Origin: Cyanobacteriota bacterium
GTDB lineage: Bacteria > Cyanobacteriota > Cyanobacteriia > CACIAM-69d
DNA: 64,000 nucleotides
Reading direction: 5' to 3'
NCBI GenBank assembly: GCA_022402445.1
Contig: JAKRSF010000006.1
Location: 1-64,000 of the forward strand
The stretch's first letter is position 1, and each line of letters opens with the position of its first letter. Both the position numbers and the translations under genes were made by a program. Of the stretch, positions 34,189 through 44,417 are shown in pieces. Under the pieces are notes generated by a model. That model saw nothing but the letters and a program-made list of their open reading frames with translations, ran no database searches and was not told the DNA's origin.

Positions 34189-35457
34189 CTAGAACTTAAT
34201 GCGCTGTCGATTATTCGCCACCGACTGCGCCAGCCCAATCGCCAAAAAATTCGTCAACATCGCCGATCTCCCATAGCTCAGCCACGGCAGCGGAATCCCC
34301 GTAATCGGCGCAAGGCCAATGGTCATGCCAATATTCACCGACGCCTGGAACAGCACAATCGCCAGCGTCCCAATGGCAATCAGCGACCCAAAATTATCCT
34401 TCGCCCCCTGGGCAATGCGCACCAGCCGCAAACACACCAGCCAAAACCCCAGCAGCACCAGCAGCGAGCCAATAAACCCAAACTCCTCGCCGATCGCCGC
34501 AAAAATAAAATCTGTATCCTGCTCCGGAATGAAATTCAACTGAGTCTGGGTCCCCTGGAACAGCCCCTTCCCCCACAGCTCCCCCGACCCGATCGCAATG
34601 CGCGACTGGATCAAGTGATAACCGCCCCCCATCGGATCCTGCTCCGGATTGAGGAACATCGTAATCCGCGCCTTTTGGTAATCCTGGAGCACATCCCAAA
34701 ACGCTTTTCCTAACCCCCCCGACACCAAATTCACCGTCACCGCCCCCAACGCCGACGGCACCCGCCACGGCAAACTGCACCAGGCCGCATAGCCCATCAG
34801 CGCCACCCAGGCAAACCAGGCGGGCAAATAGACATTGAATAAAATCGCCGCCACCAACGGCGACAGCAGCAGCAGTAGCCAGCCCGGATGGGCATTGCCC
34901 CAATAGAGCACCCCCAGGCAAATGCAAATCAGCACCAGGGTCGTCCCCAGACTCGGCTGAATGAACACCAGGGCGCAGGGCAGCAGGGTCACCCCCAGCA
35001 CCTGAAACAGCCTCGGCAGCGTCGAAGCCGTTTCCGTATGGAGCATCCCCGCCAGGGTCAAGATGAGGCCCACCTTGGCAAATTCCGACGGCTGCACATT
35101 GAAGCCGCCGATGGAAATCCAGCGTTCCGCCCCCAGGGCCGTGGTGCCCACCAGCCGCACCGCAATCAGGGATAGGTTCGTCGCCCCATAGATCCACCAG
35201 CGCCAGCGCAGGAGCAGATCGTAGCGAAATCGCGCGATTCCCAGGGCCATGGCCACGCCGATCGCGCCGGTCACCGCGTGCTGGAGCCAGTTGATGCCGC
35301 CGGATTTCATTTCCACACTGCGGATGGCGACGCTCCCGAGGGCGGTCAGGGCGATCGTCACGGCCATCAAAATCCAGTCCAGGTTTTGCCAGGGGGCGAT
35401 GAGCCGCTTCAGGAAGAGGGATTTGAACAGGCGGCTGAAGGGGGAGGTGGCGGCCAT
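34189..35457 (-). CDS. rodA: rod-shape/elongation SEDS protein RodA
   Basis: A 422-residue SEDS-family glycan polymerase with about 10 membrane helices. Motifs include [20 protein letters not shown] near the first third, and the C-terminal [20 protein letters not shown]. The long periplasmic loop contains [20 protein letters not shown] and [18 protein letters not shown], placing it in RodA/FtsW. The start [11 protein letters not shown] at 35457 is preferred over 26 upstream codons without homology. It works with a class B PBP that is not in this window. Confidence 0.93.
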   Translation of the reverse strand: MAATSPFSRLFKSLFLKRLIAPWQNLDWILMAVTIALTALGSVAIRSVEMKSGGINWLQHAVTGAIGVAMALGIARFRYDLLLRWRWWIYGATNLSLIAVRLVGTTALGAERWISIGGFNVQPSEFAKVGLILTLAGMLHTETASTLPRLFQVLGVTLLPCALVFIQPSLGTTLVLICICLGVLYWGNAHPGWLLLLLSPLVAAILFNVYLPAWFAWVALMGYAAWCSLPWRVPSALGAVTVNLVSGGLGKAFWDVLQDYQKARITMFLNPEQDPMGGGYHLIQSRIAIGSGELWGKGLFQGTQTQLNFIPEQDTDFIFAAIGEEFGFIGSLLVLLGFWLVCLRLVRIAQGAKDNFGSLIAIGTLAIVLFQASVNIGMTIGLAPITGIPLPWLSYGRSAMLTNFLAIGLAQSVANNRQRIKF

Positions 35458-35546
35458 AGGGCAGGGCGATCGGCGAGGGGGATGGAATTTTTTGGGACGG
35501 ACGGTGGGGCGGCGCGATCGCGCACCCCAGAACAAACCTCTAGAGC

Positions 35547-36626
35547 CTAGGTCAGGGCATTGATCGACACCCGCGCCGCCACCTGCTGGGCCACCGCCGT
35601 CAGGGCCAGGGCCGAGGCGGATTCCGGCTGCGACACGGTGATGGGTACGCCGCGATCGCCCCCCTCCCGCACGGGCATTTCTAGGGGAATGCAGCCCAGC
35701 AGCGGCACCTTCAATTCAGTGGCCGTCCGCTCACCGCCGCCGGAGCCAAAAATGTCGTAGCGATCGTCCGGGCGATCGGGCGGAATGAAATAGCTCATAT
35801 TCTCCACAATCCCCAGCACCGACACCCCCAACTGCTCAAACATCTTCAAGCCCCGGCGCGCATCAATCAGCGACACCGTCTGGGGCGTCGTCACAATCAC
35901 CACCCCCGCCATGGGCACCGCCTGGGCCAGGGTCAGTTGCGCATCGCCGGTACCGGGGGGCAAATCAATGATCAAATAGTCCAATTCCCCCCACTCCACC
36001 TGGTAGAGAAACTGGCGAATGATGCCATTGAGCATGGGGCCGCGCCAGATCACCGGCTGGTCCGGATCGATCAAAAAGCCCATGGACACCATCTTGACGC
36101 CGTGGTTGAAGGCGGGTTCGAGGATTTCCCCCTGGGGACCGGGGCGCACGGCCACCTTGGCATCCGTGAGGCCGAGCATGGTGGGCATGTTGGGGCCGTA
36201 GATATCGGCGTCGATCGCGCCCACCTTGGCCCCCGCTTTGGCTAGGGCGACGGCAATATTGGTGGCGACGGTGCTCTTGCCCACACCCCCCTTACCGCTG
36301 GAGATGGCGATGATATTTTTGACGCCCGCGATGCCCGCGCGATCGGGCAGGGCCTTCTGCTGGGGCGTTTCCGCCGTCACTTCCACCTCCACCGCCTCGA
36401 CTCCGGGCAACGGCGCGATCGCCCGCTTGCAGTCGTCCACAATGAACTCCCGCAGGGGGCAGGCCGGCGTCGTCAGCACCAGGGTGAAGCGCACGGTGCC
36501 CCCCTCGATCTGCACATTGCGAATCATATTGAGCTCCACCAGACTTTTCTGAAGCTCGGGATCCTGCACCGGCCGCAGAACATCAAGGATGGCTTGGGGA
36601 TTTAGGGTCGTGGGCATAGGGTTCAA
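35547..36626 (-). CDS. mrp: Mrp/NBP35-type Fe-S carrier P-loop ATPase
   Basis: A 359-residue protein of the Mrp/ApbC/NBP35 group. The MIP18-like (DUF59) domain covers about residues 10-85, with TTPACPLREFI. A deviant Walker A, SSGKGGVGKSTVATNIA, lies at about 110-126, with the fold continuing through DADIYGPNMP and IIDLPPGTGDAQLT. It should deliver Fe-S clusters to target proteins. The C-terminal CxxC seen in many relatives is not visible, which matches some cyanobacterial and chloroplast HCF101-like members. HCF101 serves photosystem I, so a similar role is possible. Confidence 0.9.
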   Translation of the reverse strand: MNPMPTTLNPQAILDVLRPVQDPELQKSLVELNMIRNVQIEGGTVRFTLVLTTPACPLREFIVDDCKRAIAPLPGVEAVEVEVTAETPQQKALPDRAGIAGVKNIIAISSGKGGVGKSTVATNIAVALAKAGAKVGAIDADIYGPNMPTMLGLTDAKVAVRPGPQGEILEPAFNHGVKMVSMGFLIDPDQPVIWRGPMLNGIIRQFLYQVEWGELDYLIIDLPPGTGDAQLTLAQAVPMAGVVIVTTPQTVSLIDARRGLKMFEQLGVSVLGIVENMSYFIPPDRPDDRYDIFGSGGGERTATELKVPLLGCIPLEMPVREGGDRGVPITVSQPESASALALTAVAQQVAARVSINALT

Positions 36627-37101
36627 CAGTCCGGCGTAAAAGTCCGGTGCAATGCAATGACGAAGGACTCAGGGGGCAATCAACTCTAGGGGATCCGGGG
36701 GCCAATGGCGCAGCCTCGACAACACCAGGGTTGAGCAACGGGCAACATTCTGAAATCTTATCGTCCCCGCTGCCCGTCCCGTTGATTGCCGCAGTTGCCG
36801 GAGCCCCAAAGGCTCCAACCCACGCCCCGCCTCGATTGTTGCCCTCTCCTTAAGAAATGTCGAAATGTTAAATTTTCGAGCCGCCCAGATTTGCATCCGC
36901 GCGATCGCGGTAACCTTGTCGAACAATTAGGCACATTTATCAATACTCCATCAGCAACCGTCAAACAGCCTCCCGGTGGCGCTTTGGCGAAATTTTGACA
37001 AAACTCCGTCAAACCCAATCCATCGCCTATACCCCCCGTTGCTGCGGAATTTTTGACCCTACCTTGCCTTTCCCTGCTGACGCTTACCCCTCGGGATAGT
37101 T
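36627..37101. other. intergenic region between divergent mrp and hemF
   Basis: No gene is supported. A short hairpin, GGAGCC-N5-GGCTCC, lies at 36800-36816. The part from about 36850 to 37060 is richer in A and T, as expected of a promoter region, but no clear -35/-10 pair stands out. Confidence 0.4.
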
Positions 37102-38139
37102 ATGACCGCCTTTGCCACCTCCCCCCGTGAACGCTCGACGCAACCCGCCGCACGGCCCACTCCGCCGGCCGACTCGCGCGAACGGGTTGGGGCCTGGATG
37201 CAGCAGCTCCAAGATGAGATCTGCGCGGGTCTGGAGGCGGCCGATGGCGGCAATGGGTTCCAGGAGGATTCCTGGCAGCGGCCCGAGGGGGGTGGCGGGC
37301 GATCGCGCGTGCTCCGGGACGGCAACGTGTTCGAGCAGGGGGGCGTGAATTTTTCTGAGGTGTGGGGTGAGAGCCTGCCCCCGTCGATCCTGACCCAGCG
37401 CCCCGAGGCGGCGGGCCATGGGTTCTATGCCACCGGCACCTCCATGGTGCTGCATCCCAAAAATCCCTACATTCCGACGGTCCACCTCAACTATCGCTAC
37501 TTTGAGGCGGGTCCCGTGTGGTGGTTTGGCGGCGGCATTGACCTGACCCCCTACTACCCCTTCGAGGAGGACGTGGTGCAGTTCCACCAAACCCTCAAGG
37601 ATGCCTGCGATCGCCACCACGGGGAGTATTACCCCACCTTCAAGCTGTGGTGCGACGAATATTTCTACCTGAAGCACCGGGGGGAAACCCGTGGGGTGGG
37701 CGGTATCTTTTTTGACTACCAGGACGGGACGGGGGAACTGTATCGCGGCCCGGATCCCGCAGGCCCCGCCGCCGCCCACAGCAAGGCCGTCGGTGAGCCG
37801 CCCCAGCGCAATTGGGAAGATTTGTTTGGCTTTGTTCAAGGCTGCGGGCGGGCCTTCCTCCCGGCCTATACGCCCATCATTGACCGGCACCGCGATCGCG
37901 ACTACGGCGATCGCGAGCGGAATTTTCAGCTTTATCGCCGGGGCCGCTACGTCGAGTTCAACCTCGTCTACGATCGCGGCACCATCTTCGGCCTCCAGAC
38001 CAACGGGCGCACCGAATCGATCCTCATGTCCCTGCCGCCCCTGGTGCGCTGGGAATATGCCTACAGCCCCGAATCGGGCAGCCCCGAGGCCAAGCTCTAT
38101 GATCGCTACCTCAAGCCCCAGCCCTGGCTAGGGGTTTAG
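37102..38139 (+). CDS. hemF: oxygen-dependent coproporphyrinogen III oxidase
   Basis: A 345-residue cytosolic enzyme that converts coproporphyrinogen III to protoporphyrinogen IX with O2, for haem and chlorophyll synthesis. Conserved blocks are present: [48 protein letters not shown] and [23 protein letters not shown] 37102 is used; the first about 30 residues are variable. Cyanobacteria usually also hold the anaerobic enzyme HemN, which is not in this window. Confidence 0.96.
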   Translation: MTAFATSPRERSTQPAARPTPPADSRERVGAWMQQLQDEICAGLEAADGGNGFQEDSWQRPEGGGGRSRVLRDGNVFEQGGVNFSEVWGESLPPSILTQRPEAAGHGFYATGTSMVLHPKNPYIPTVHLNYRYFEAGPVWWFGGGIDLTPYYPFEEDVVQFHQTLKDACDRHHGEYYPTFKLWCDEYFYLKHRGETRGVGGIFFDYQDGTGELYRGPDPAGPAAAHSKAVGEPPQRNWEDLFGFVQGCGRAFLPAYTPIIDRHRDRDYGDRERNFQLYRRGRYVEFNLVYDRGTIFGLQTNGRTESILMSLPPLVRWEYAYSPESGSPEAKLYDRYLKPQPWLGV

Positions 38140-38494
38140 GGATTCGCCATCGGATCTCCCCCCACCCCGATGTCCCCTTGTTCCAAAGTGGCGAGGGAGG
38201 GGGACAGGGCTCCCAGGGCAGCGGTGCGCGTTCCGTCGGGTCACGCGATCGCGGCCAAAAAATCCGAGAACTTGATTTTGTCGTAGCCTCGGTGCCAAAG
38301 CGGGCTACATTATACTTGGCGTAAGCGCAGCTTTGTCGCCACTTCCACGTATCTGCGGCGTATCAATCTGCCCACGGGCTAGGGCGCTTTCCTATTGGCA
38401 GCCCCGCGCGGTGCAATAGGATATCGGGAGTGCAACTGCAATCACTGCAATCTTCGTCGTCACGACGTTCCGAGGGGAAAACGAGCGATCCACC
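38140..38494. other. upstream region of the STAS gene with phased repeats
   Basis: No gene is seen. TATACT at 38311-38316 is a good -10 candidate without a clear -35. Closer to the gene, ACTGCAATC is repeated in tandem (38435-38452), followed by the dyad CGTCGT-C-ACGACG (38455-38467), 28 bases before the ATG. Confidence 0.45.
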
Positions 38495-38854
38495 ATGGAG
38501 CAAAGAACATACACGACCAAGGACGGAACCACGGTCATCGTCTTGACACCGTCCGGTCGCCTGGACATCACGACAGCTTGGCAGTTTCGCCTCAAGCTAC
38601 AGGAGTGCATCTCCAAGCTGAGTCACCATGTGGTGGTCAACCTCGGCCAGGTTAATTTTATCGATAGCTCGGGTTTGACGTCCCTTGTGGCCGGGATGCG
38701 CGATGCGGACAAGGTGGAGGGCACCTTCCGGCTGTGTAATGTCCACCCGGAGGCGAAGCTGGTCTTCGAGGTGACGATGATGGACTCGGTTTTCGATATC
38801 TACGATTCTGAGGAGCAGGCCCTCGAAGGGGAGTCCCGCAGCGTGGCGAGCTAG
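38495..38854 (+). CDS. STAS-domain anti-sigma factor antagonist-like protein
   Basis: A 119-residue STAS protein of the SpoIIAA/RsbV type. The central motif VNFIDSSGLTSLVAGM places the phosphorylatable serine at position 58 or 59. Such proteins are switched by a serine kinase (anti-sigma factor) and a PP2C phosphatase, neither of which is nearby. In cyanobacteria, STAS proteins also act in non-sigma pathways. ATG 38495 is preceded by phased repeats that could be a regulator site. Confidence 0.88.
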   Translation: MEQRTYTTKDGTTVIVLTPSGRLDITTAWQFRLKLQECISKLSHHVVVNLGQVNFIDSSGLTSLVAGMRDADKVEGTFRLCNVHPEAKLVFEVTMMDSVFDIYDSEEQALEGESRSVAS

Positions 38855-38877
38855 ACCTACCTAGACCTGGGGGGAGG

Positions 38878-38943
38878 GTGGTGCGCTCCCGTGGGCCGGT
38901 GGTCGCCTTGGCCATCGGCCTAGCGCTGTGGCTGCTGGCCTAG
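38878..38943 (+). CDS. possible 21-residue membrane peptide
   Basis: GGGGGGAG lies just before GTG 38878 and GTG 38881. The frame encodes RSRGPVVALAIGLALWLLA, a basic start plus one hydrophobic span. Its stop overlaps the stop of convergent cpcT. Very short photosystem and cytochrome b6f subunits have this shape, but it matches none that I know. Speculative. Confidence 0.2.
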   Translation: MVRSRGPVVALAIGLALWLLA

Positions 38944-39572
38944 AACCCGAGGCGATCGCGGAAGTCCTGCCGCCGCGAAAATTGAAAGGGTCCCATGATC
39001 GCGCCCCAAAGGTTTTTGCCGGTGTCGGGATCGATGCCTTTGTCGTAGCTGTTGAAGCGATCGCGGCCCGCATCGAAGCCTAGGGAGACCTGCCGAATTT
39101 GGCCATCAATGGTGAAGCAGCAGCGGCAGGCGGGATCCGGGCGGGCCTGAAATTCTAGATCGGGGCTGGGGCCGGGGGCGATCGCCAGGGTGCAGCCCTC
39201 AAGGAATTGAAAATCAGTGGGGGCCATTTCCCGCAGGCGATCGGGGTCAGTGCCGCCGCCGCGCCAGCGCTCCGTTTCGTTGAGCATGGCGTAGCGCACG
39301 GTGATGGGGGCGTTTGGGGTGGCGCGATCGGGGGCGGTGAGGCAAAAAATGCGGGGTCGATAGGGATATTCCAGGCGCACGAGGCTGGCCTGTTCGGCAT
39401 AGAAATAAATGTGGTCGGCGTCGCAGAGGTGGGGCAGGGGCTGGTGCCACAGGCGCAGATGGACGTACCAAACCGGGTCGGCGATCGCCTGCTGCTGGTT
39501 TTCAAATTCTCCGGCCAGGTGATGGGCAAGGCGCTGAAGGGAGGTGGGGGAGTCGGGGGGGGAAAAGGCCAC
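38940..39572 (-). CDS. cpcT: CpcT/CpeT-type phycobilin lyase
   Basis: A 210-residue bilin lyase that attaches phycocyanobilin to the beta subunits of phycobiliproteins (Cys-153-type site in the characterised enzyme). Family blocks are present: LAGEFENQQQAIADP, PVWYVHLRLWHQPLP, FYAEQAS and, near the C-terminus, DRFNSYDKGIDPDTGKNLWG. The start codon is GTG at 39572. It is the only phycobilisome-related gene seen in this window. Its stop codon overlaps a possible tiny plus-strand frame. Confidence 0.88.
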   Translation of the reverse strand: MAFSPPDSPTSLQRLAHHLAGEFENQQQAIADPVWYVHLRLWHQPLPHLCDADHIYFYAEQASLVRLEYPYRPRIFCLTAPDRATPNAPITVRYAMLNETERWRGGGTDPDRLREMAPTDFQFLEGCTLAIAPGPSPDLEFQARPDPACRCCFTIDGQIRQVSLGFDAGRDRFNSYDKGIDPDTGKNLWGAIMGPFQFSRRQDFRDRLGF

Positions 39573-39641
39573 GGCGCGATCGCTCCTGGGGCAAGGGGGG
39601 GTACTCGGTCTTTGATCCTGAGCCTATCAAGGATTGGGGGG

Positions 39642-40949
39642 CTAGGGGTTAGGGCCATCGCCGCGATCGCCGCCCCCCTCCCCATTCCCTTGGGGGCCGC
39701 ACACTTCGGCGGATTTGGCATAGCGAATGGCATAGACAAAGACGCCGTAGCCATTGAAGGGGGTCAGGCGTTTTTTGCCCTCCTCCTGCTGGGCCGTGAG
39801 GGCGGCATCGAGCTGGGCGATCGCGTAGTCATCCAAGGCTCGATAGCCAGAACTGGTCACCACCTGCGGCTGAAAAGCTTCCGGGGGCGTACCCGTGGCC
39901 CGCTGCCCATCGGGGCCGATCAGCACCGCCAGCCGCACCACCTCCGGCGCAGGACTGAGGCTGCATAGGGCCACCGGGGTGCGATAGGGGCTGTCGAGGG
40001 GTTTCCCGTCATTCACCAGGAGCCACGCCCCCTGCATCGCCTCGGGCACCTTGCCGTCCCCGTCGCGCATGGGTTGCTCGCCATAGAGTTGGCCCCAGGG
40101 GGCGTCGCTGGCGAGGAGATTGCCCAGGGTGACCCCCGCCGTGTCCGTGCCCACCTGGCGACCGTCAAAGGTGAATTGGCCGCGATCGCCCGCCGCCGGT
40201 GGATTGCTCGCCACAGGGGGCAACTGGGCCAAAGGACCGGCCACCTCCCGAGGGCCATCGGTCCGATCGCCCTGATTCTGATCGCCCCCTGGGTTAGTCC
40301 CCTGGGTTTGACTACCGGAACTGCCCGTTTTTTGATCCTCGGCTTGGCCTTGGGTGCCCTGACCCCGCGTATTTTTTTGATCTTCAGTTCCCCCGGAGCC
40401 GTCGGCGCGATCGCCCTGGTCACCCTGTTCTTGCCGCCGCCGTGCCTGCTCCTGCTCTTGCCGCCGCCGTTCCTGCGCCCGGATGCGATCGCGCTGGGCC
40501 TGCAACCGCCGCTGCTCCGCCCGTTCCTGGAGGCGATCGCGCTCCTGCTGGCGCAGCCATCGGTCATAGAGAGCCCGTCCCGACCGCTCCTCCGCCAACC
40601 CACCATCCGAAGACGAGGGCAACTGCCACCGATCCGCCGCACGGCTGCCCGACTGCGGCGGCGTTTCCTCCGACGGCACCGGCAACCCCTGCCAGCCCCC
40701 CACCCCCCCCGGCGACGATAGGGGCGGCTCCACCGACGGCTCCAGATCCGGCACCCGCACCAGCTCCTCCGGCGTCAGCTCCACCGTCTCCACCTGCCAT
40801 TGGGTCGCCTCGGGCGATCGCCCCCCCCAGGCCGACAAACTCGCCAGCACCAGCCCATGGATCAGCAACGATCCCAACAGCGGCAGCGATCGCCGCCCCC
40901 AGATCAACAGCGCCGTCCGCCGTCCCCACACCCCATCAAACCCCATCAC
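39642..40949 (-). CDS. TonB-like protein with charged coiled-coil region
   Basis: A protein of about 435 residues. It has an N-terminal membrane segment (SLPLLGSLLIHGLVLASLSA, about 21-40), a Pro-rich stretch, and a long Arg/Gln/Glu coiled coil (about 125-180). A Gly/Gln/Asp-rich linker and a C-terminal TonB-like domain (about 320-425, with RALDDYAIAQLDAAL) follow. This is the order of TonB proteins that bridge the periplasm to outer-membrane transporters. No ExbB/ExbD or TonB-dependent receptor is nearby. The linker is low-complexity, so its function is inferred only from layout. Confidence 0.68.
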   Translation of the reverse strand: MMGFDGVWGRRTALLIWGRRSLPLLGSLLIHGLVLASLSAWGGRSPEATQWQVETVELTPEELVRVPDLEPSVEPPLSSPGGVGGWQGLPVPSEETPPQSGSRAADRWQLPSSSDGGLAEERSGRALYDRWLRQQERDRLQERAEQRRLQAQRDRIRAQERRRQEQEQARRRQEQGDQGDRADGSGGTEDQKNTRGQGTQGQAEDQKTGSSGSQTQGTNPGGDQNQGDRTDGPREVAGPLAQLPPVASNPPAAGDRGQFTFDGRQVGTDTAGVTLGNLLASDAPWGQLYGEQPMRDGDGKVPEAMQGAWLLVNDGKPLDSPYRTPVALCSLSPAPEVVRLAVLIGPDGQRATGTPPEAFQPQVVTSSGYRALDDYAIAQLDAALTAQQEEGKKRLTPFNGYGVFVYAIRYAKSAEVCGPQGNGEGGGDRGDGPNP

Positions 40950-41131
40950 TCACCCTCATCCTCCACAACACCACCCGCCCCCTCCACCGCAGCACACCCC
41001 TCCCATCTTAAAAAGCCCCTCCCCCAACCCGCCAAAATCCCCAGCTCCACCTTGCCGAACCCCCCAAGCAAGTTCTAGACTAAAGAGCTCAGTAAATCCT
41101 ATGATTAGCTCTTGTGGCTTTTTGAAACACC

Positions 41132-41500
41132 ATGAACGCACAAGAGATCGTCCGCTCCATTGAAGCGGAATATCTAAAACCCGCCTCCGACCTTCCCACC
41201 ATCTACGTTGGCGACACCGTTCGCGTCGGCGTTCGGATTCAAGAGGGCGGCAAAGAGCGGGTCCAGCCCTATGAAGGCACCGTCATTGCCATGCGCAACG
41301 GCGGCATCAGCGAAACCATCACCGTGCGCCGTACCTTCCAAGGGGTCGGCGTCGAGCGGGTCTTCCTGCTCAACTCCCCCCGCGTCGCCGAGATCAAAAT
41401 CGTGCGCCGTGGTAAGGTGCGCCGCGCTAAGCTCTACTACCTCCGCGATCGCGTTGGCAAAGCCACGCGCATCAAAGAACGCTTTGACCGCGCCAAGTAG
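41132..41500 (+). CDS. rplS: 50S ribosomal protein L19
   Basis: A 122-residue ribosomal protein at the 30S-50S interface. Family motifs are [39 protein letters not shown] and [20 protein letters not shown]. The length is normal. It lies upstream of tRNA-Trp and secE, a common cyanobacterial order. Confidence 0.97.
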   Translation: MNAQEIVRSIEAEYLKPASDLPTIYVGDTVRVGVRIQEGGKERVQPYEGTVIAMRNGGISETITVRRTFQGVGVERVFLLNSPRVAEIKIVRRGKVRRAKLYYLRDRVGKATRIKERFDRAK

Positions 41501-41605
41501 AGACCCGGAACCATCGGCGGCGATTTTGCGAAGAACTTCTCCGGAATGGATGCGCACAAATCGCCCAACCGAGTGGTAAACTGATCAAGCGGAAAAACGT
41601 TGCGT

Positions 41606-41678
41606 GCGCTCTTAGTTCAGTTGGTAGAACGTCGGTCTCCAAAACCGGATGTCGGGGGTTCAAGTCCTCCAGGGCGCG
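41606..41678 (+). tRNA. tRNA-Trp (anticodon CCA)
   Basis: GCGCTCT pairs with AGGGCGC as the acceptor stem (one G-U). The anticodon loop is CTCCAAA with anticodon CCA, and the T arm holds GGTTCAAGTCC. The discriminator is G, as expected for bacterial tRNA-Trp; CCA is not encoded. Confidence 0.96.
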
Positions 41679-41695
41679 CTGAGCAGCCAACATAA

Positions 41696-41760
41696 AGAAG
41701 TCTACCCGAGAGCCAACTTTCCATTGCCAATGCAAGGAAAACGCTTTTGGGTAGACTTCT
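41696..41760 (+). promoter_or_regulatory. long hairpin between trnW and secE
   Basis: AGAAGTCTACCC (41696-41707) pairs perfectly with GGGTAGACTTCT (41749-41760). The 41-base loop has an inner partial stem (TTTCC near 41718, GGAAA near 41736). It starts 18 bases after the tRNA and could guide tRNA processing, terminate part of the transcript or control secE. Confidence 0.6.
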
Positions 41761-41893
41761 CTTGAGGGGCTGTCGTCACCCATGCTGGAGCAACGGCCGC
41801 CCTCAACCCACCGCCGCAGACGCCCAGCGCCCGGTCTGCGCGATCGCCCCTTGGCGAACATGCCCAGTCGCTCCCGTAAAGAGGTTTCCAGCC

Positions 41894-42115
41894 GTGGCCA
41901 AGAAAGCAGATGCCCCCGCAGCGGAAAGTGAAAGCTTTAACCCCACCGAATTCCTGCGTGGCACCAAAGAAGAACTGGATCGCGTCGTTTGGCCCAGCCG
42001 CCAACAGTTGATCAGCGAATCCGTGGCAGTGGTCCTGATGGTGACCCTTTCGGCGACGCTGATCTACCTCATGGATAATCTTTTCGGCTGGTTAGCCAAG
42101 CAGGTGTTCGGATGA
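41894..42115 (+). CDS. secE: preprotein translocase subunit SecE
   Basis: A 73-residue single-span SecE of the short type. EFLRGTKEELDRVVWPSRQQ is the conserved amphipathic helix, followed by one membrane helix ending in [14 protein letters not shown] 41894 is chosen because AAAGAGGT lies 7 bases upstream and the codons before it lack homology. Its stop overlaps the nusG start (ATGA), so the two are translationally coupled. Confidence 0.93.
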   Translation: MAKKADAPAAESESFNPTEFLRGTKEELDRVVWPSRQQLISESVAVVLMVTLSATLIYLMDNLFGWLAKQVFG

Positions 42116-42750
42116 GTTTTGAAGACGAAGCGGCCTATACGGGCGAAGGGGGCGATCGCGAAGAATCCCCCACCGCCGGTGTCACCCGCAAGCCCCGCTG
42201 GTATGCCGTGCAGGTGGCATCTGGGTGTGAGAACCGCGTCAAATTGAACCTACAGCAGCGCCTGACCACCCTAGACGTTGCCGATCGGATCTTGCAGGTT
42301 GAAATTCCCCAAACGCCCCTCGTCAAGCTGCGCAAAGACGGCAGCCGCGCCCAGGGCGAAGAAAAAGTTTTCCCCGGCTATGTCCTAATCCGCATGGCCC
42401 TTGACGACGAAACCTGGATGGTTGTGAAGAACACCCCCAACGTGATTAACTTTGTGGGTGCTGAGCAACGCCGCCGCTACGGGCGCGGACGGGGACACGT
42501 CAAGCCAGTGCCCCTCAGCGCCTCCGAAGTGGAACGCATCTTCCGGCAGGCCCAGGAACAGGAACCCGTCGTCAAGATTGACATGGCGGCCGGGGATAAA
42601 ATCGTGGTTCTGTCTGGCCCCTTCAAAGACTTTGAAGGCGAAGTTATTGAAGTTAGCCCCGAACGGAGCAAACTCAAGGCGTTGCTCTCAATCTTTGGGC
42701 GGGATACGCCAGTGGAACTGGAGTTCAATCAGGTTGAAAAACAAGGCTAG
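42112..42750 (+). CDS. nusG: transcription termination/antitermination protein NusG
   Basis: A 212-residue protein with an NGN domain (about 25-140; [27 protein letters not shown]) and a C-terminal KOW domain ([20 protein letters not shown]). It binds RNA polymerase and links it to ribosomes or Rho-like factors. Four-base overlap with secE; rplK starts 8 bases later, so this is one operon. Confidence 0.97.
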   Translation: MSFEDEAAYTGEGGDREESPTAGVTRKPRWYAVQVASGCENRVKLNLQQRLTTLDVADRILQVEIPQTPLVKLRKDGSRAQGEEKVFPGYVLIRMALDDETWMVVKNTPNVINFVGAEQRRRYGRGRGHVKPVPLSASEVERIFRQAQEQEPVVKIDMAAGDKIVVLSGPFKDFEGEVIEVSPERSKLKALLSIFGRDTPVELEFNQVEKQG

Positions 42751-42758
42751 GAACGCCC

Positions 42759-43187
42759 ATGGCAAAACGCAAAGTCGTCGCCCTTATTAAGCTCGCCATC
42801 AACGCGGGCAAAGCCACGCCGGCCCCCCCGATCGGCCCTGCCCTCGGTCAGCACGGCGTCAACATCATGATGTTCTGCAAGGAATATAACGCCAAGACCG
42901 CCGACAAGGCCGGTTTGGTGGTTCCGGTGGAAATCTCGGTGTATGAGGATCGGAGTTTTACCTTCGTTCTCAAGACCCCTCCCGCATCGGTGTTGATCAA
43001 AAAAGCCGCTGGCATTGCCAGTGGGTCCGGTGAGCCCAACAGCAAAAAGGTCGGCTCCATCAGCCGCGCCCAATTGCAGGACATTGCCCAGACCAAACTG
43101 CCCGACCTGAATGCTCGGGACGTGGATGCGGCCATGCGCATTATTGAAGGGACCGCCCGCAATATGGGTGTCACCATCACGGATTAG
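42759..43187 (+). CDS. rplK: 50S ribosomal protein L11
   Basis: A 142-residue protein of the GTPase-associated centre. [35 protein letters not shown] and GTARNMGV are standard L11 blocks. It lies 8 bases after nusG. Confidence 0.98.
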   Translation: MAKRKVVALIKLAINAGKATPAPPIGPALGQHGVNIMMFCKEYNAKTADKAGLVVPVEISVYEDRSFTFVLKTPPASVLIKKAAGIASGSGEPNSKKVGSISRAQLQDIAQTKLPDLNARDVDAAMRIIEGTARNMGVTITD

Positions 43188-43393
43188 AACCTTAGAAGGC
43201 CGGTTAAAGTCTTCTGGTTTTTGCTTCGAGTTCTTTGGTTGAACGTTGGTGGCCAATGGGGCTGGGCTGATGGGGGTTGACCCAATTGCCGAAGGTCCAC
43301 ATTGTGATCCCCGTTCTAGTTACGATTTGTCCACCCGATTGGGGGAGAAGCGGCCCTACGCAAGGCTTCGTTGGTACCCCGCAGGAGTAAGTT

Positions 43394-44107
43394 ATGTCGA
43401 GTAAAACGTCGCGTCGGATGCGCGCGCTGCTGGAGAAGGTTGAGCCGCGTGCCTATGGCCCCCTAGAGGCACTGACCCTGGTGAAGGAACTGGCTACGGC
43501 TAAGTTCGTTGAGTCGGTGGAGGCCCATGTGCGCCTGGGGATTGATCCGAAATATACGGATCAGCAACTGCGGACGACGGTGGCTCTGCCCAAGGGTACG
43601 GGTCAGGTGGTGCGGGTTGCGGTGATTGCCCGGGGCGAAAAGGTGGCGGAGGCCACGGCGGCGGGCGCGGATATTTCCGGGTCCGAGGATTTGATTGGGG
43701 AAATCCAGCAGGGGATGTTGGATTTTGATGTGCTGGTGGCGACGCCGGACATGATGCCGCAGGTGGCGAAGTTGGGCCGCTTGCTTGGTCCTCGGGGGTT
43801 GATGCCGTCGCCGAAGGGTGGCACGGTGACCTTTGATATTGGTCAGGCGATTTCTGAATTTAAGGCCGGTAAGTTGGAATTCCGGGCGGATAAGACGGGG
43901 ATCGTCCATGTGGGCATTGGTAAGGTGTCCTTTAGCCCTGAGGATCTGTTGGAGAACCTGAAGGCGCTCCAGGAGACGATTGACCGGAACCGGCCGTCGG
44001 GGGCGAAGGGTCGCTACTGGCGGACGATGTATGTGTCTTCGACCATGGGGCCGTCCGTTGAGGTGGATGTGGCGGCGCTGCGGGATCTGAAGCTGGATGC
44101 GGCTTAG
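43394..44107 (+). CDS. rplA: 50S ribosomal protein L1
   Basis: A 237-residue protein of the L1 stalk. It has [37 protein letters not shown] and [20 protein letters not shown]. In other bacteria L1 represses its operon by binding the mRNA leader. The 206-base gap before this gene has no site I can identify with confidence. GCAGGAG lies before the ATG. Confidence 0.98.
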   Translation: MSSKTSRRMRALLEKVEPRAYGPLEALTLVKELATAKFVESVEAHVRLGIDPKYTDQQLRTTVALPKGTGQVVRVAVIARGEKVAEATAAGADISGSEDLIGEIQQGMLDFDVLVATPDMMPQVAKLGRLLGPRGLMPSPKGGTVTFDIGQAISEFKAGKLEFRADKTGIVHVGIGKVSFSPEDLLENLKALQETIDRNRPSGAKGRYWRTMYVSSTMGPSVEVDVAALRDLKLDAA

Positions 44108-44417
44108 GATTTCCTAGAAGTCGATTAGGGGAAGTTTCTGGGCGCGATCGCGCTGAGGATGTCCATCAGCGAGTCCCAGAGACCCGAATTCCACGGCTAA
44201 TGGGCCAGTGGGGGCAAGGGGCGAGTTAAGTTCCTTGCCTTGGGTTCCTGCGCGCGATCGCGGTCCAAGACCTGCCTAAAAACTTCTAGGATCTTCATCA
44301 TTCAGCCGTTGGTTTTGGGCGTAAGTGTGCTAATCTTAGATCTCGCTTGCGCGTGAAACGCAACCCGTTTGCTTTCAGTTCAATTTGAGGTTTCGACACA
44401 TCCCCACTGAGCGCCAC
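44108..44417. other. rplA-rplJ spacer upstream of the L10 leader
   Basis: No gene is present. A promoter for rplJL probably lies near 44310-44345, where the DNA becomes AT-richer (for example GCTAATCTTAGA), but no unambiguous -35/-10 pair can be given. Confidence 0.35.
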
